A stretch of 64,000 nt of DNA from CAWJLS01 sp963843755. Lineage in GTDB: Bacteria; Acidobacteriota; Thermoanaerobaculia; Multivoradales; DATKCC01. The notes beneath the pieces were generated by a model. That model made no database searches. It was not told the DNA's origin and saw nothing but the letters and a program-made list of their open reading frames with translations. Where the stretch lies: assembly GCA_963843755.1 (NCBI GenBank), contig CAWJLS010000010.1, positions 310,001 to 374,000 of the forward strand, given 5' to 3'. The position numbers and the translations under genes are program-made. Each line of letters opens with the position of its first letter. Position 1 is the first letter of the stretch. Below, piece after piece: positions 42,273 to 51,457 of this stretch.

Positions 42273-43067
42273 ATGGTCGGAGGTAGCCTGTTCAGCCTGT
42301 TCTTCCTGGTGCTGGTGGCCGTCTTCCTGCTCAGCCGCTGGATCCGGATCCTCAACGAGTACGAGCGGGCGGTGGTCTTCCGGCTCGGCCGGTTGCTCGC
42401 CAAGGACAAGGGGCCCGGCATCATCTTCGTCTTCTGGCCGATCGACCAGGTCACCAAGATCTCGCTCCGGACGGTGGTCCACGACGTGCCGCCCCAGGAC
42501 GTCATCACCAAGGACAACGTGTCGGTCAAGGTCAACGCGGTGGTCTACTTCCGGGTCGTCGAGCCGGCCAAGGCGGTGGTCGAGGTGGAGAACTACCTCT
42601 ATGCCACCAGCCAGCTCGCCCAGACCACGCTGCGGTCGGTGCTCGGCCAGGCCGAGCTCGACGAGCTGCTCTCCGAACGCGAGAAGCTCAACGAGCAGCT
42701 CCAAGAGATCATCGATGCCCAGACCGACCCGTGGGGGATCAAGGTCTCCATGGTCGAGGTCAAGCACGTCGACCTGCCGACCGAGATGCAGCGGGCCATG
42801 GCGCGCCAGGCCGAGGCCGAGCGGGAGAAGCGGGCCAAGGTCATCCACGCCGAGGGCGAGTTCCAGGCGTCGCGCCAGCTCGCCCGGGCGGCGGACGTGG
42901 TCTCCCAGAACCCGGTCACCCTGCAGCTCCGTTACCTGCAGACCGTGACCGACATCGCGTCCGAGCAGAACTCGACGGTCTTTTTCCCGATCCCGATCGA
43001 CCTGTTCAAGGCGTTCGAGGCGTTCGGCAAGAAGGCCGGCGGTGAAGGAGGCTCCGACACACCGTGA
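42273..43067 (+). CDS. Slipin (stomatin/band 7 family membrane scaffold)
   Basis: 264 residues. One N-terminal helix (SLFSLFFLVLVAVFLLSRW) is followed by RILNEYERAVVFRLGRLLAKDKGPGIIFVFWPID, the stomatin signature. The SPFH domain (VDVPPQDVITKDNVSVKVNAVVYFRV-like, about 70-110) and a coiled coil with AMARQAEAEREKRAKVIHAEGEFQAS (about 172-200) complete it. Slipins form oligomeric rings on the membrane and are partners or substrates of NfeD proteases. RBS GAGAGGGGACACCC. The stop is shared with the SPOR gene (GTGA). Confidence 0.94.
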   Translation: MVGGSLFSLFFLVLVAVFLLSRWIRILNEYERAVVFRLGRLLAKDKGPGIIFVFWPIDQVTKISLRTVVHDVPPQDVITKDNVSVKVNAVVYFRVVEPAKAVVEVENYLYATSQLAQTTLRSVLGQAELDELLSEREKLNEQLQEIIDAQTDPWGIKVSMVEVKHVDLPTEMQRAMARQAEAEREKRAKVIHAEGEFQASRQLARAADVVSQNPVTLQLRYLQTVTDIASEQNSTVFFPIPIDLFKAFEAFGKKAGGEGGSDTP

Positions 43068-43813
43068 GCGAGCAGTACGAGCCCAGCTATTACGAGATCG
43101 CGCTGACCGGCCGCCAGGTGCTGGTGGCCTTCGTCATCCTCCTGGTCTGCCTGGTGGCGGCCTTCTTCTCCGGCGTCTGGGTCGGCCGCGGCGGCCCGGC
43201 CGGCGCCCAGCAGATCGAGGCCCGGCTCCAGGACCGGGATGGGGGGTCCCTGTCGACCCCTGATCAGGCGTCCGGTCAGGCCCCGGCGCAGGCCGCCGAC
43301 CAGGGCGCGAGCACCCCCGATGGCGGAAAGGCGGCCGGAGCAACCGCCGGCGGCGCCAAGACGGTGCCGGAGCAGGAGGGGGTCGGCGCCCTCTCCTTCT
43401 TCGACGAGGAGGCTGACGGTGGCGGGGGCTCGAAGTCCGCGCCGGCCAAGACCGGCAAGGCGGCCACGGCGCCCAAGAAAACCAAGCCCGAGCCGCCCGC
43501 CGAGCCGCCGGAGAAGGCGGCCAAGCCGCCCGACAGCACCGGCCGGACGCCGGAGGCGGCCAACCCGAGCGGCTCGCTCACCGGCGGCGACGTGGTGATC
43601 CAGGTCTTCTCCTCGTCCGATCAGGCCAAGGCCAAGGAGATCCTCGACCGCCTCAAGGCGAACGACTTCCGGGCGTTCATCTCGCCGGTGACCGACGACG
43701 GCCGGACCCTCTACCGGGTGCGCGTCGGTCCGTTCGAGCACCAGGACGATGCCGAGCGCGTGGCGGCGGAGCTGCGGCGCCGCCTGGACCTCGACACGTG
43801 GATCACCCGGTAG
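43064..43813 (+). CDS. Single-pass membrane protein with C-terminal SPOR domain
   Basis: 249 residues from GTG 43064, which has AAGGAGG upstream within the slipin gene. A short cytoplasmic start is followed by a helix (GRQVLVAFVILLVCLVAAFFSGVWVG, about 17-42), a long Gly/Ala/Pro/Lys-rich periplasmic linker (about 45-170), and then the SPOR domain VVIQVFSSSDQAKAKEILDRLKANDFRAF ... RVRVGPFEHQDDAERVAAELR. SPOR domains bind denuded peptidoglycan glycan at the division septum. The gene sits between slipin and lnt in one envelope operon. Confidence 0.9.
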   Translation: MSEQYEPSYYEIALTGRQVLVAFVILLVCLVAAFFSGVWVGRGGPAGAQQIEARLQDRDGGSLSTPDQASGQAPAQAADQGASTPDGGKAAGATAGGAKTVPEQEGVGALSFFDEEADGGGGSKSAPAKTGKAATAPKKTKPEPPAEPPEKAAKPPDSTGRTPEAANPSGSLTGGDVVIQVFSSSDQAKAKEILDRLKANDFRAFISPVTDDGRTLYRVRVGPFEHQDDAERVAAELRRRLDLDTWITR

Positions 43814-43870
43814 GTCTGAGGTGACGGCTCTCGTGGCGGGCGTTCATGGACAGCCCGGACCCTGGTCTCC

Positions 43871-45760
43871 GTGAGGTCGGCGGGAGAGCGAGGCTGGGCC
43901 TGGCGCCTGGCGCCGTGGCTGGTGGCGGCGGCCGGCGGCGCGCTGTGGGCTCGGGGCTTCGGCGTGACGCCGCAGGTGCTGGCGCCCTGGCTGGCGCTGG
44001 TGCCGCTCCTCCTGCTGCTGGAGGTCGGCCGCCTGCGGACGGCGTTCGGGCTCGGGTGGCTCCACGGCACCGTCTTCTGGCTGGTGTCGATCCCTTGGAT
44101 CGTCCCGACGCTCGAGGTGTACGGCGGCGTGGCGCCCTGGCTGGCCTGGCTGCTGATGCTCGGCCTGGCGCTCTACCTGGGGGCCTACACGGCGCTGTTC
44201 GCGGCCGGCGGCGCGCTCGTCCGGCGGCGCCTCTCCTGGCCGGCCGCGCTGGTCGCGCTCCCCGCCCTGTGGGTGGCGCTCGAGCTGGTGCGCGGCTGGC
44301 TGTTCTCCGGCTTCCCCTGGAACCTGGCCGGCTACGCTTGGACCGACGTCGCCGGCGCCCTGCCCCTCGGCGCGTGGATCGGCGCCTGGGGCGTCTCCTA
44401 CCTGGTGCTGTTCGCCAACTGCGGCCTGGCGCTCGCCCTCTCCGGGACCCGCTCAGGGAGCCCTTCTCGCAGTCGTGGCCCGCGGCGGTGGCGGGGGCAT
44501 CCGGCGCTCGCCGGCCTGCTGGTGCCGCTGCTGCTGCTCGTCCTGGGCGCCCGCTTCGCCGGTCCGGGGAACGCGGACGGGGCGCTCCTCTCCGCCGACC
44601 GGGGGCACGGCCGGTGGGCGGAGATCGGCGGCGGCGCGTCCGACCTCGTGGGCGGGCCGGTGCGGATCGTCCAGCCGGCGATCTACAACCAGGTGGGGTA
44701 CGACGCCGCGGTCACCCGGCGCGACTACACCCGGCTGATGCGGATGACCGACCAGGCGTGCGACCGCCCCGGGGCGCTGGTGGTCTGGCCGGAGAGCGCC
44801 GCCTGGCCGTTCGAGCTCGAGCGCGACCCGCTGCTCGCCCGGGACGTCGAGCGCATCGCCGACCGCGGCTGCTCGATCCTGCTCAACTCGACCCACGAGG
44901 TGCCCCGGGTCACGGCCCCGACCGGGGCGGAGGCGGAGGCGGGCGGCGAGGCGCCGGGCCAGGGTCTTTCCGACCGGTCGCCCTCGCCGCTCTACTTCAA
45001 CTCCGCCTACCTGGTGTCGCCGCCGGCGCCGGGCGCCGCGACCGATCGCGACGCCGTCCCCCGAGGCGCACCCGGTGCCGGGAATGGCGACGGTTTCGAC
45101 GGCCGCGGGGGGCTCGGCGCGTTTCCGGGCACGGCTCTGCCGGCGGTCCAGGCGGCCGTGCGCTACGACAAGCGGCACCTGGTGCCGTTCGGGGAATACG
45201 TGCCCCTGGCCGGCGTTTTCTCCTTCCTCGACCACCTGGCGCGCAACGCCGGGGCCTACACGGCGGCCGACCGGGTCACCCTGCTCCCCTGGTCGCCCGA
45301 TGGGGCGCCCGGCGGGGCGTCAGATGGGGCGGGGGCCGGTGAGCAGGAGCGCCTCGGGCTGGCGATCTGTTTCGAGGTCACCTTCCCGGGCGAGGTGGCG
45401 GAGCTGGCCCGGGCCGGCGCGACCATTCTGGTGACGATGACCAACGACGCCTGGTACGGCGACAGCGCGGCACCCCGCCAGCACTTCCGGGCAGCCCGGT
45501 GGCGGGCGGCGGAGACGGCCCGGCCGCTGCTCCGGGCGGCGATCACCGGCATCTCGGCGGTGGTCGGCCCGGACGGCTCGGTCCGCCAGAGCCTCGGGGT
45601 CGGCGACACCGGCATCCTCTGGAGCCGGGTCTCCGGGCGCCGTACCATGACGCCCTTCGTGCGCGCCCCCTCGGCCGTGCCGACCGCCGCGTTCCTGCTC
45701 TCGGCCTTTGCTATCATCGCCGCCGCTCGCAGGAGCAGTCCCTCAAGGAGCATCCGATGA
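43871..45760 (+). CDS. lnt: Apolipoprotein N-acyltransferase
   Basis: 629 residues, longer than the usual 510 or so. The enzyme transfers an acyl chain from phospholipid to the N-terminal Cys of lipoproteins in the inner membrane. About eight N-terminal helices precede the nitrilase-like periplasmic domain. The catalytic triad is visible as Glu308 (VWPESAAWPFE), Lys434 (RYDKRHLVPFGEYVPL) and Cys500 (AICFEVTFP). Three glycine/alanine/proline-rich inserts (about 205-255, 360-415 and 465-490) explain the extra length. GTG 43871 is the chosen start. The stop overlaps the prfB start (ATGA). The enzyme modifies the lipoproteins predicted elsewhere in the window. Confidence 0.93.
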   Translation: MRSAGERGWAWRLAPWLVAAAGGALWARGFGVTPQVLAPWLALVPLLLLLEVGRLRTAFGLGWLHGTVFWLVSIPWIVPTLEVYGGVAPWLAWLLMLGLALYLGAYTALFAAGGALVRRRLSWPAALVALPALWVALELVRGWLFSGFPWNLAGYAWTDVAGALPLGAWIGAWGVSYLVLFANCGLALALSGTRSGSPSRSRGPRRWRGHPALAGLLVPLLLLVLGARFAGPGNADGALLSADRGHGRWAEIGGGASDLVGGPVRIVQPAIYNQVGYDAAVTRRDYTRLMRMTDQACDRPGALVVWPESAAWPFELERDPLLARDVERIADRGCSILLNSTHEVPRVTAPTGAEAEAGGEAPGQGLSDRSPSPLYFNSAYLVSPPAPGAATDRDAVPRGAPGAGNGDGFDGRGGLGAFPGTALPAVQAAVRYDKRHLVPFGEYVPLAGVFSFLDHLARNAGAYTAADRVTLLPWSPDGAPGGASDGAGAGEQERLGLAICFEVTFPGEVAELARAGATILVTMTNDAWYGDSAAPRQHFRAARWRAAETARPLLRAAITGISAVVGPDGSVRQSLGVGDTGILWSRVSGRRTMTPFVRAPSAVPTAAFLLSAFAIIAAARRSSPSRSIR

Positions 45761-46894
45761 TCGGTCCCGAAGTCAATCAACGCATCGAAGCCCTCAAGGA
45801 GCAGCTCGACCACCTCCGGGGGTATCTTTGAGGAGTCCGGCCTGGAGACAGAGCTGGCCGAGATCGACCGCACCATGGGTGAGCCGGGTTTCTGGGACGA
45901 CCCGTCCCAGAGCGCGCCGATCCTCCAGCGGCGCCGCGCCGTCGAGCGCCAGGTCGAGCTGCTGAACCGCCTGCGCGAGCAGGGCGACGAGCTCGAGGCC
46001 TGGGGCGAGCTGGTGGCCGAGGGTGAGGCCGACGCCGAGGTCGAGCAGTTCCTCGACTCCCTGGGCAAGGAGCTCGACCGCTACGAGCTCCGGCTGATGC
46101 TGGCCGGCGCCGACGACGACAAGAACGCCATCGTCGGCATCCACCCCGGCGCCGGCGGCACCGAGTCCCAGGACTGGGCCGAGATGCTGCTGCGCATGTA
46201 CCTGCGCTATGCCGAGCAGTCGGGCTGGGAGGTGGAGCTGATCGAGCGCCAGGAGGGGGACGAGGCCGGCATCAAGAGCGCCACCCTCGCCGTGCGCGGC
46301 CCCTACGCCTTCGGCTACCTCAAGGGCGAGGCCGGCGTCCACCGGCTGGTGCGGATCAGCCCGTTCGACGCCCAGAGCCGGCGCCACACCTCGTTCGCCT
46401 CGGTCGACGTCTACCCGGAGGTCGACGACGATGTCGAGATCGAGATCGACGACAAGGATCTGCGGATCGACACCTACCGCTCCTCGGGCGCCGGCGGTCA
46501 GCACGTCAACAAGACCGAGTCGGCGGTGCGCATCACCCACAACCCGACCGGCCTCGTCGTCGCTTGCCAGAACGAGCGCAGCCAGATCAAGAACCGGGCG
46601 ACCGCCATGAAGCTGCTCAAGGCGCGGCTCTACGACCGCGAGATGAAGAAGCGCGAGGAGGAGCGGGCGGCGCGCGAGGGCCTGAAGCTGGACAACGCCT
46701 GGGGCAGCCAGATCCGGAGCTACGTCCTGCACCCCTACCGGATGATCAAGGATCACCGGACCGGCTTCGAGATGGGCGATACCGACCGGGTGCTCGACGG
46801 CGGCCTGGACCCGTACATCGAGGCCTGGTTGCGGAGCCAGATGGGCGAGACCGCCAAGGCCGCCGGCAAGGCCGCGGCCACGCCCAAGAGCTAG
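45757..46894 (+). CDS. prfB: Peptide chain release factor 2, expressed by programmed +1 frameshift
   Basis: Coding is 45757-45828 joined to 45830-46894, about 378 residues. The first 24 codons end at an in-frame TGA (45829-45831). Slipping one base on CTTT continues in the long frame with GAGGAGTCC. RF2 identity is shown by SPF (ISPFDAQSRRHTSFASV), the stop-codon recognition motif of RF2, and GGQ (SSGAGGQHVNKTES), the peptidyl-tRNA hydrolysis motif. The C-terminal LHPYRMIKDHRTGFEMGD is also standard. RF2 reads UGA and UAA, so when RF2 is scarce the ribosome pauses at the in-frame UGA and shifts, which autoregulates synthesis. The gene is the seventh member of the envelope operon, overlapping the lnt stop. 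Confidence 0.96.
45817..45832 (+). promoter_or_regulatory. prfB programmed +1 frameshift site
   Basis: GGGGGTATCTTTGA: a G-rich internal Shine-Dalgarno-like run ends a few bases before CTT TGA, with the stop TGA followed by G. This is the classic RF2 slippery site, in which the tRNA-Leu on CUU slips to UUU. The base after UGA is G rather than the C of Escherichia coli, so the first shifted codon is GAG (Glu). Confidence 0.9.
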
Positions 46895-47003
46895 TCGGTC
46901 CCGCGCCGGCGCGGCCGGTCCGGGCCCGTCCGCGGGCCGGGGGTCCGCGACCGGGGAGCGGGCGCGCTGGCCGACGAGCGGATGCCGAGTCGATCTCGAG
47001 CCC

Positions 47004-48656
47004 ATGACAACCCCCGCCACGAGCCGCCCCCGCCCCCCGGCGATCGACTACGTCTCCCCCTGCCGCCGGTCCGTTCCGGCATCGCCGACTACTCGGTCGA
47101 CCTGCTGCCGGCGCTGTGCGAGCGGGCCGACGTACGGGTGCTTGCCCTGCCGGGGCAGCCGGTCGACCAGGAGGTGGTGGAGCGCTTCGGCGTCGTGTCC
47201 GCGGAGCCGGAGCGGCTGCCCCTCTACCAGATGGGCAACAACCGCTACCACGAGGCGGTCGAGGCCCTGGCGCTGGCCCATCCGGGGGTGCTGACCCTGC
47301 ACGACTTCGTGCTCCACCACCTGGCCTCCGAGGAGCACCTCTCCCACACCGATTTCGTCGGCTACCGCCGGCGTCTCGAGGCCGACCACGGCTGGATCGG
47401 CACCGAGGCGGCGCGCCCCCGGGAGTGGGGCGCCGAGGTCGGCGCCATGCTGTTCGAGCTGCCGGCCCACCGGACGCTCCTGCGCCGCCAGCGCGGGGTG
47501 CTGGTGCACAACCGCTGGGCGGCCGAACGGCTCGCCGAGGAGGACCCGAAGCTGCGGGTGCGGGTGGTGCCCATGGGGGTGCCGCTGCCGGCGGCGGCCG
47601 ACCAGGGCGCCGGCCGCGCCTTCCGCCGGCGGTTGGGCATTCCGGACGGGTCGCCGGTGCTCGGCTCGTTCGGCTTCCAGACCCCGATCAAGCGGACCTT
47701 CCGGGCGGTCGAGGCGCTCGCCGCGCCGGAGCTGGCGGCGGTCCACCTGCTGGTGGTGGGGGAGAGCCCGCGGGTGCCGGCCCCCGGAGGGGAGCTGGGT
47801 CGAGCTCGAAGCGCTGGCCCGCGAGCTCGGCGTCGCCGATCGGGTCCACGAGACCGGCTTCGTCCCCTGGGAGGACTTCGAGGCCGCGATCGGCGCCTGC
47901 GACCTCTGCCTCAACCTGCGCTACCCGACCGCCGGCGAGACCTCGGCGTCGCTGCTGCGCGTGCTCGCGGCCGGACGGCCGGCGGTGGTCTCCGACTACG
48001 CCCAGTTCCGTGAGCTGCCGGACGACGTGACCCTCAAGGTGCCCCTCGGGGACGACGAGGTGCCGGCCCTGGTCGCCCGCCTGGCGGCGCTGCTCGCCGC
48101 CCCGGAGCGGCTCGAGACCATGGGCCGGGCGGCGCGGGAGCACGTCGCCCGCCGCCACGACCCGGCGGCGGCGGCCGAGGCGGTGATCGCCGCCTGTACG
48201 GCCTGGGCTGAGGCGGAGCCGCCCGGCGACCGCCCGGCCGCGCCGCCGCCGCCCACCTCGCTCACCTGGAGCCCGGCCGGGCGGATCACGGTCGACGGCG
48301 CCGCGCGCCCCTGGCCGGAGGGGGAGCGCCGCCTCCTCCGGGTCACCCTGACCAACTCCGGCCCGGCTCGCTGGCTGGCGGCCTGGCGGGGCGAGGGTGG
48401 CATCGCCCTGCGCCTCGGCCTGGACACTCCGGAGGGCGATCTGCTGGCCGCGCGGCCGTGGCTCCCCCTGCCGCGGGACCTGGCGCCCGGTGAGAGCCAT
48501 CTGCTGGAGGTCGCGGTGCGCCGCCCGCCCGGGCCGGCGCGGCTCCGGCTCGACCTCCAGGAGGCGGGCGCCGTCGCCCTGCCGGCGCTCCGGGAGCCGA
48601 CTGTCCACCGCGGTCCGATCGTGGCGCCGGCCCCGGCGTGGACGGAGGAGATCTGA
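47004..48656 (+). pseudogene. GT4-type glycosyltransferase gene interrupted by two compensating frameshifts
   Basis: The protein-like sequence runs in three pieces. From ATG 47004 frame 3 gives RPPAIDYVSP. After the C5 run at 47056-47060 it continues one frame back with LPPVRSGIADYSVDLLPALCERADV and on to LVVGESPRVPA. After the C5 run at 47781-47785 it returns to the first frame with SWVELEALARELGVADRVHETGFVPWEDF and CLNLRYPTAGETSASLLRVLAAG, ending at 48656. Adding one C at the first run and removing one at the second restores a single frame of about 550 residues. The family transfers sugars from nucleotide donors, with Rossmann lobes at about 15-200 and 215-400. An extra C-terminal beta-type domain of about 130 residues follows. 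Sequencing error in C-runs or real decay are both possible. Confidence 0.7.
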
Positions 48657-50647
48657 TGGGTCTGGGGCCCGAGCGCCGCGGCGTGCTGCTGCCCGGAGCC
48701 CGGGCCGGTATGGCGGGAGGGAGCCGCTGGTGGCTGCTCCTCGGCGTCCTGCTGCTGGCCCTGCTGGTCGGCGCGCTGACCTTCGATCCGTTCGATGCGG
48801 CGGGCGGCGCGGACGGGGGCGCGCCGACGTCGGACGCCGCCACGATCTGGATGCAGGCGGCGAGCCTGGCCCACGACCTGAACCTCGGCTACGCCGCCGG
48901 GGACACCGAGCGCTTCGTCGCCGACTGGGGGACGAGGCCCGAGGGCCTACGGCTGAGGAGCCGCGACGCCGGCGATCACATCGCGTTCGACGTGCCGGTG
49001 CCGTACTCCGTCTTCCTGGCGCCGTTCGTCGGCCTGGCGCCGGTCCGCGGCGCGGCGGTCGCCAACGTCCTGCTGCTCGCCCTGGCGGCGGTCGTAGGCG
49101 CCCGGGTGCTCGCGCGGCGTCTCGGGTCGGTCGCACCGCTCTGGGTGGCGGTCTCCGTCTTCGCGTCGGTGACCTTCACCTACGCCTTCCGGATCGGCCC
49201 GGAGCTGTTCGCCCTGGCGGCGGTGGTCTCGGCCTACGCCCTCGTCTACCGGGGCGAGGGGCCGGCGTCCGCCCGGATGACCGAGGTCTACTCCGGCAGC
49301 CTGCCGGGGGAGGCGCGGGGCGGCGTCGGCCGGTGGCTCGGCGCCGGCGCCCTGCTGGCCCTGGCGGCGGCGAGCCACCCGGCCTATCTGCTGCTGGCGC
49401 TGCCGTTGGTCCTGGCGGCGCCCCGGGTCCTGGCCGCGGCGCCGGTCCGGCGGCGGCGGGCGGCGGCCCTGGTCGGCGCGGCCCTGCTGGCGCTGCTCGC
49501 CCTGGTCTCGGCCGTCGGCCATGCCGCGGGCGACGACTGGCTGCCCTGGTCCACCCGTGGCCGCGTCTTCCTGACGGAGACCGGCTTCCCGGCGGTCGAC
49601 ACGCCGGTCTCGGCCTGGCCGAAGGGCGGAGGGGGCGACGAGGGGGCGGCGGCGGGCGAGTCTCCCGCGCCGGGGAAGGTCGGCCGGCTTCTGCACGGCA
49701 TGACCGGGCTCTCCGGCGGGGACGACTGGCTCCCCGGTGGCGCCCCGCGGCCGGTCTGGGATCTCGGGTTGTGGGGGTGGAACCTGCTCTTCCTGGTCGC
49801 CGGCCGGACGGTCGGCGTGCTGCCCTACTTCCTGCCCGTGGTGCTCCTCCTGGGGGCGGCGCTCGACCGCGGTGGACGCGTCGGCTCCGGCCGGCTGGCG
49901 ATCCCGTGGATGGTCGTCGCGGCCCTCGCCGTCTGGCTGGCGGTCCGGCCGTTCGACTTCGCCGGCGCCGCCGGCGGGCTCGGCGGCCCCGGCAACCACT
50001 GGTTCGTGCCGCTCTACGGGGCGCTCTGGTTCGTCGCGGTGCGGCCGGTGCGCCCCGCCTGGGCGCTGGTGGTGGCGGCCGTGGCGGCGCCCTTCCTCTA
50101 CCCGAGCTGGCTGGCGCCGCGGACCGTCGCCCAGCCGGCGGCGCTCCGCGCCGGGACGTTCGTCTCGCCGGTGGCCGCCCGGCTGCTGCCCAGCGAATCG
50201 ACCCAGCGCGACCTGCCGGGGACCCGCGAGGTGCAGCTCGGCGTGCTCTGGATCCGCTCGACCGGCCCCGGGATCACGGTGCCGGACCGCGGCGAGCACC
50301 TGATCGCCGACACCTCCGGCCACGCCGAGCTGCTGGTCGGCAGCCCGGTCCCCCTGGGCGGGCTGCGGCTCGCCTTCGGTGCCGGCGCCCCGACCCGGAT
50401 CGAGCTCGACGACGCGACGCTGGTGCAGACCACCCTGACCCCGGCGGGCGGCGTGGTGTTCACGGTCGACCCGGGGTCCCCCGACCGGACCCAGCCGCTC
50501 TGGTGGACGCGGGGCGACGTCTTCCTGTACCGTCTCGGGTTCGCCTTCCCGGGCGGGTCGGGCGAGGCGAGCGGATCGGGAACGACGGTCGCCGCGAGCG
50601 CCCGGGTCCCCCTGACCATCCAGCCCGTCTACCGAGAGGATTCATGA
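48656..50647 (+). CDS. Large polytopic membrane protein of unknown function
   Basis: 663 residues. ATG 48656 overlaps the glycosyltransferase stop and has GGAGGAG upstream. About nine to eleven hydrophobic helices lie in residues 18-500 (for example WWLLLGVLLLALLVGAL, and FLPVVLLLGAAL near 395). Conserved-looking polar motifs include DHIAFDVPVPYSVFLAPF and NHWFVPLYGALWF. The last 150 residues are soluble and beta-like (HAELLVGSPVPLGGLRLAF). The layout resembles lipid-linked-sugar glycosyltransferases or wzy-like proteins, but no catalytic signature is recognised. The position after a glycosyltransferase suggests a glycan role by inference only. Confidence 0.7.
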   Translation: MGLGPERRGVLLPGARAGMAGGSRWWLLLGVLLLALLVGALTFDPFDAAGGADGGAPTSDAATIWMQAASLAHDLNLGYAAGDTERFVADWGTRPEGLRLRSRDAGDHIAFDVPVPYSVFLAPFVGLAPVRGAAVANVLLLALAAVVGARVLARRLGSVAPLWVAVSVFASVTFTYAFRIGPELFALAAVVSAYALVYRGEGPASARMTEVYSGSLPGEARGGVGRWLGAGALLALAAASHPAYLLLALPLVLAAPRVLAAAPVRRRRAAALVGAALLALLALVSAVGHAAGDDWLPWSTRGRVFLTETGFPAVDTPVSAWPKGGGGDEGAAAGESPAPGKVGRLLHGMTGLSGGDDWLPGGAPRPVWDLGLWGWNLLFLVAGRTVGVLPYFLPVVLLLGAALDRGGRVGSGRLAIPWMVVAALAVWLAVRPFDFAGAAGGLGGPGNHWFVPLYGALWFVAVRPVRPAWALVVAAVAAPFLYPSWLAPRTVAQPAALRAGTFVSPVAARLLPSESTQRDLPGTREVQLGVLWIRSTGPGITVPDRGEHLIADTSGHAELLVGSPVPLGGLRLAFGAGAPTRIELDDATLVQTTLTPAGGVVFTVDPGSPDRTQPLWWTRGDVFLYRLGFAFPGGSGEASGSGTTVAASARVPLTIQPVYREDS

Positions 50648-51273
50648 CCGGACCCCACGACAGCGCGCCGCAGGAAGAGATCCACAGTTGGATCGTCGAC
50701 GTCCGCCACCGCCTGGAGTCGCCGCCGCCCCGGCGTCTGCCTCCCGGCGGCAGCCGGCAGGCGGCCGTGCTGGTGCCGCTCTACGTCGAGGCGCAGGAGC
50801 TCTGGACGGTGCTCACCGAGCGCTCGGCGGATCTGCCCCACCACAAGAGCCAGATCGCGTTTCCCGGCGGCGGTGCGGAGCTGGGGGAGGGCATGTGGGA
50901 GACGGCGCTGCGCGAGAGCCGGGAGGAGATCGGGCTGCCGGAGAAGTCGGTGGTGCGCCTGGGCGAGCTCGACGAGAGCGAGACGCCATCGGGGTTCCGC
51001 ATCGTGCCGTGCGTCGGCGCGATCCCCGGGGCGTTCGAGGCCGATCCCAACGCGGCCGAGATCGCGGACGTCTTCGCCGTGCCGTTGACGGCGTTCGCCA
51101 ACCCGAACCTGGTGGAGGATCGGGCGGTGGAGATCGACGGCGTGCAGCGGACGCTCCGGATCTACCACGTGGGGCGGCGGCAGGTCTGGGGCCTGACCGC
51201 GCGGATTCTCCAGAACCTGCTGCTGCGGCTGGGGCTCGAGGCGGACGCCGAGATCGCCAACCCGGCGGTTTGA
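50644..51273 (+). CDS. Nudix hydrolase, coenzyme A pyrophosphatase-like
   Basis: 209 residues. The full Nudix box GGAELGEGMWETALRESREE (GX5EX7REUXEEXGU, about residues 80-99, continuing IGL) is present. It is preceded by LTERSADLPHHKSQIAFPGGG, the UPF0035 signature that marks CoA pyrophosphatases (LltrRs..l..H.GQvsFPGG). The enzyme would cleave CoA into 3',5'-ADP and phosphopantetheine. ATG 50644 overlaps the previous stop (ATGA). It is the last gene of the operon, with a 166-bp inverted-repeat element starting 19 bp after its stop. Confidence 0.93.
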   Translation: MTGPHDSAPQEEIHSWIVDVRHRLESPPPRRLPPGGSRQAAVLVPLYVEAQELWTVLTERSADLPHHKSQIAFPGGGAELGEGMWETALRESREEIGLPEKSVVRLGELDESETPSGFRIVPCVGAIPGAFEADPNAAEIADVFAVPLTAFANPNLVEDRAVEIDGVQRTLRIYHVGRRQVWGLTARILQNLLLRLGLEADAEIANPAV

Positions 51274-51291
51274 GGGGCGGAGGGTCTGCCG

Positions 51292-51457
51292 GGAGCGGCC
51301 GGGAGAGAGGGGCTCGAAGGGGACGGCGGGAGAACTGGAGGGCTGGGAGTCAAACTCCCGCCTCGTTGGCGTCCGCGTCGGGCCTTCTTGGCTGCTCAAC
51401 GGTCGTCGCGGACGCGGCCGCCAGCGCCCCTTGACGCCCCTCTCTCCCGGCCGCTCC
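51292..51457. repeat. 166-bp inverted-repeat element, copy E
   Basis: Perfect 22-bp terminal inverted repeats at 51292-51313 and 51436-51457, beginning GGAGCGGCCGGGAG. It shares with the copy at 5956 the internal block CCGCGTCGGGCC ... GTCGCGGACGCGGCC and a similar left flank (GGGTCTGCCGGGAGCGG). It starts 19 bp behind the Nudix gene. Confidence 0.65.

Noticed and set aside
46982..48013. Glycosyltransferase as a complete 343-codon gene starting at 46982
   Set aside because: Its first 25 or so residues and its last 75 or so are out-of-frame translations. The true start motif and C-terminal half lie in another frame.
48638..48655. Upstream start for the large membrane protein
   Set aside because: ATG 48656 has a better ribosome site and the TGATG overlap with the preceding stop.
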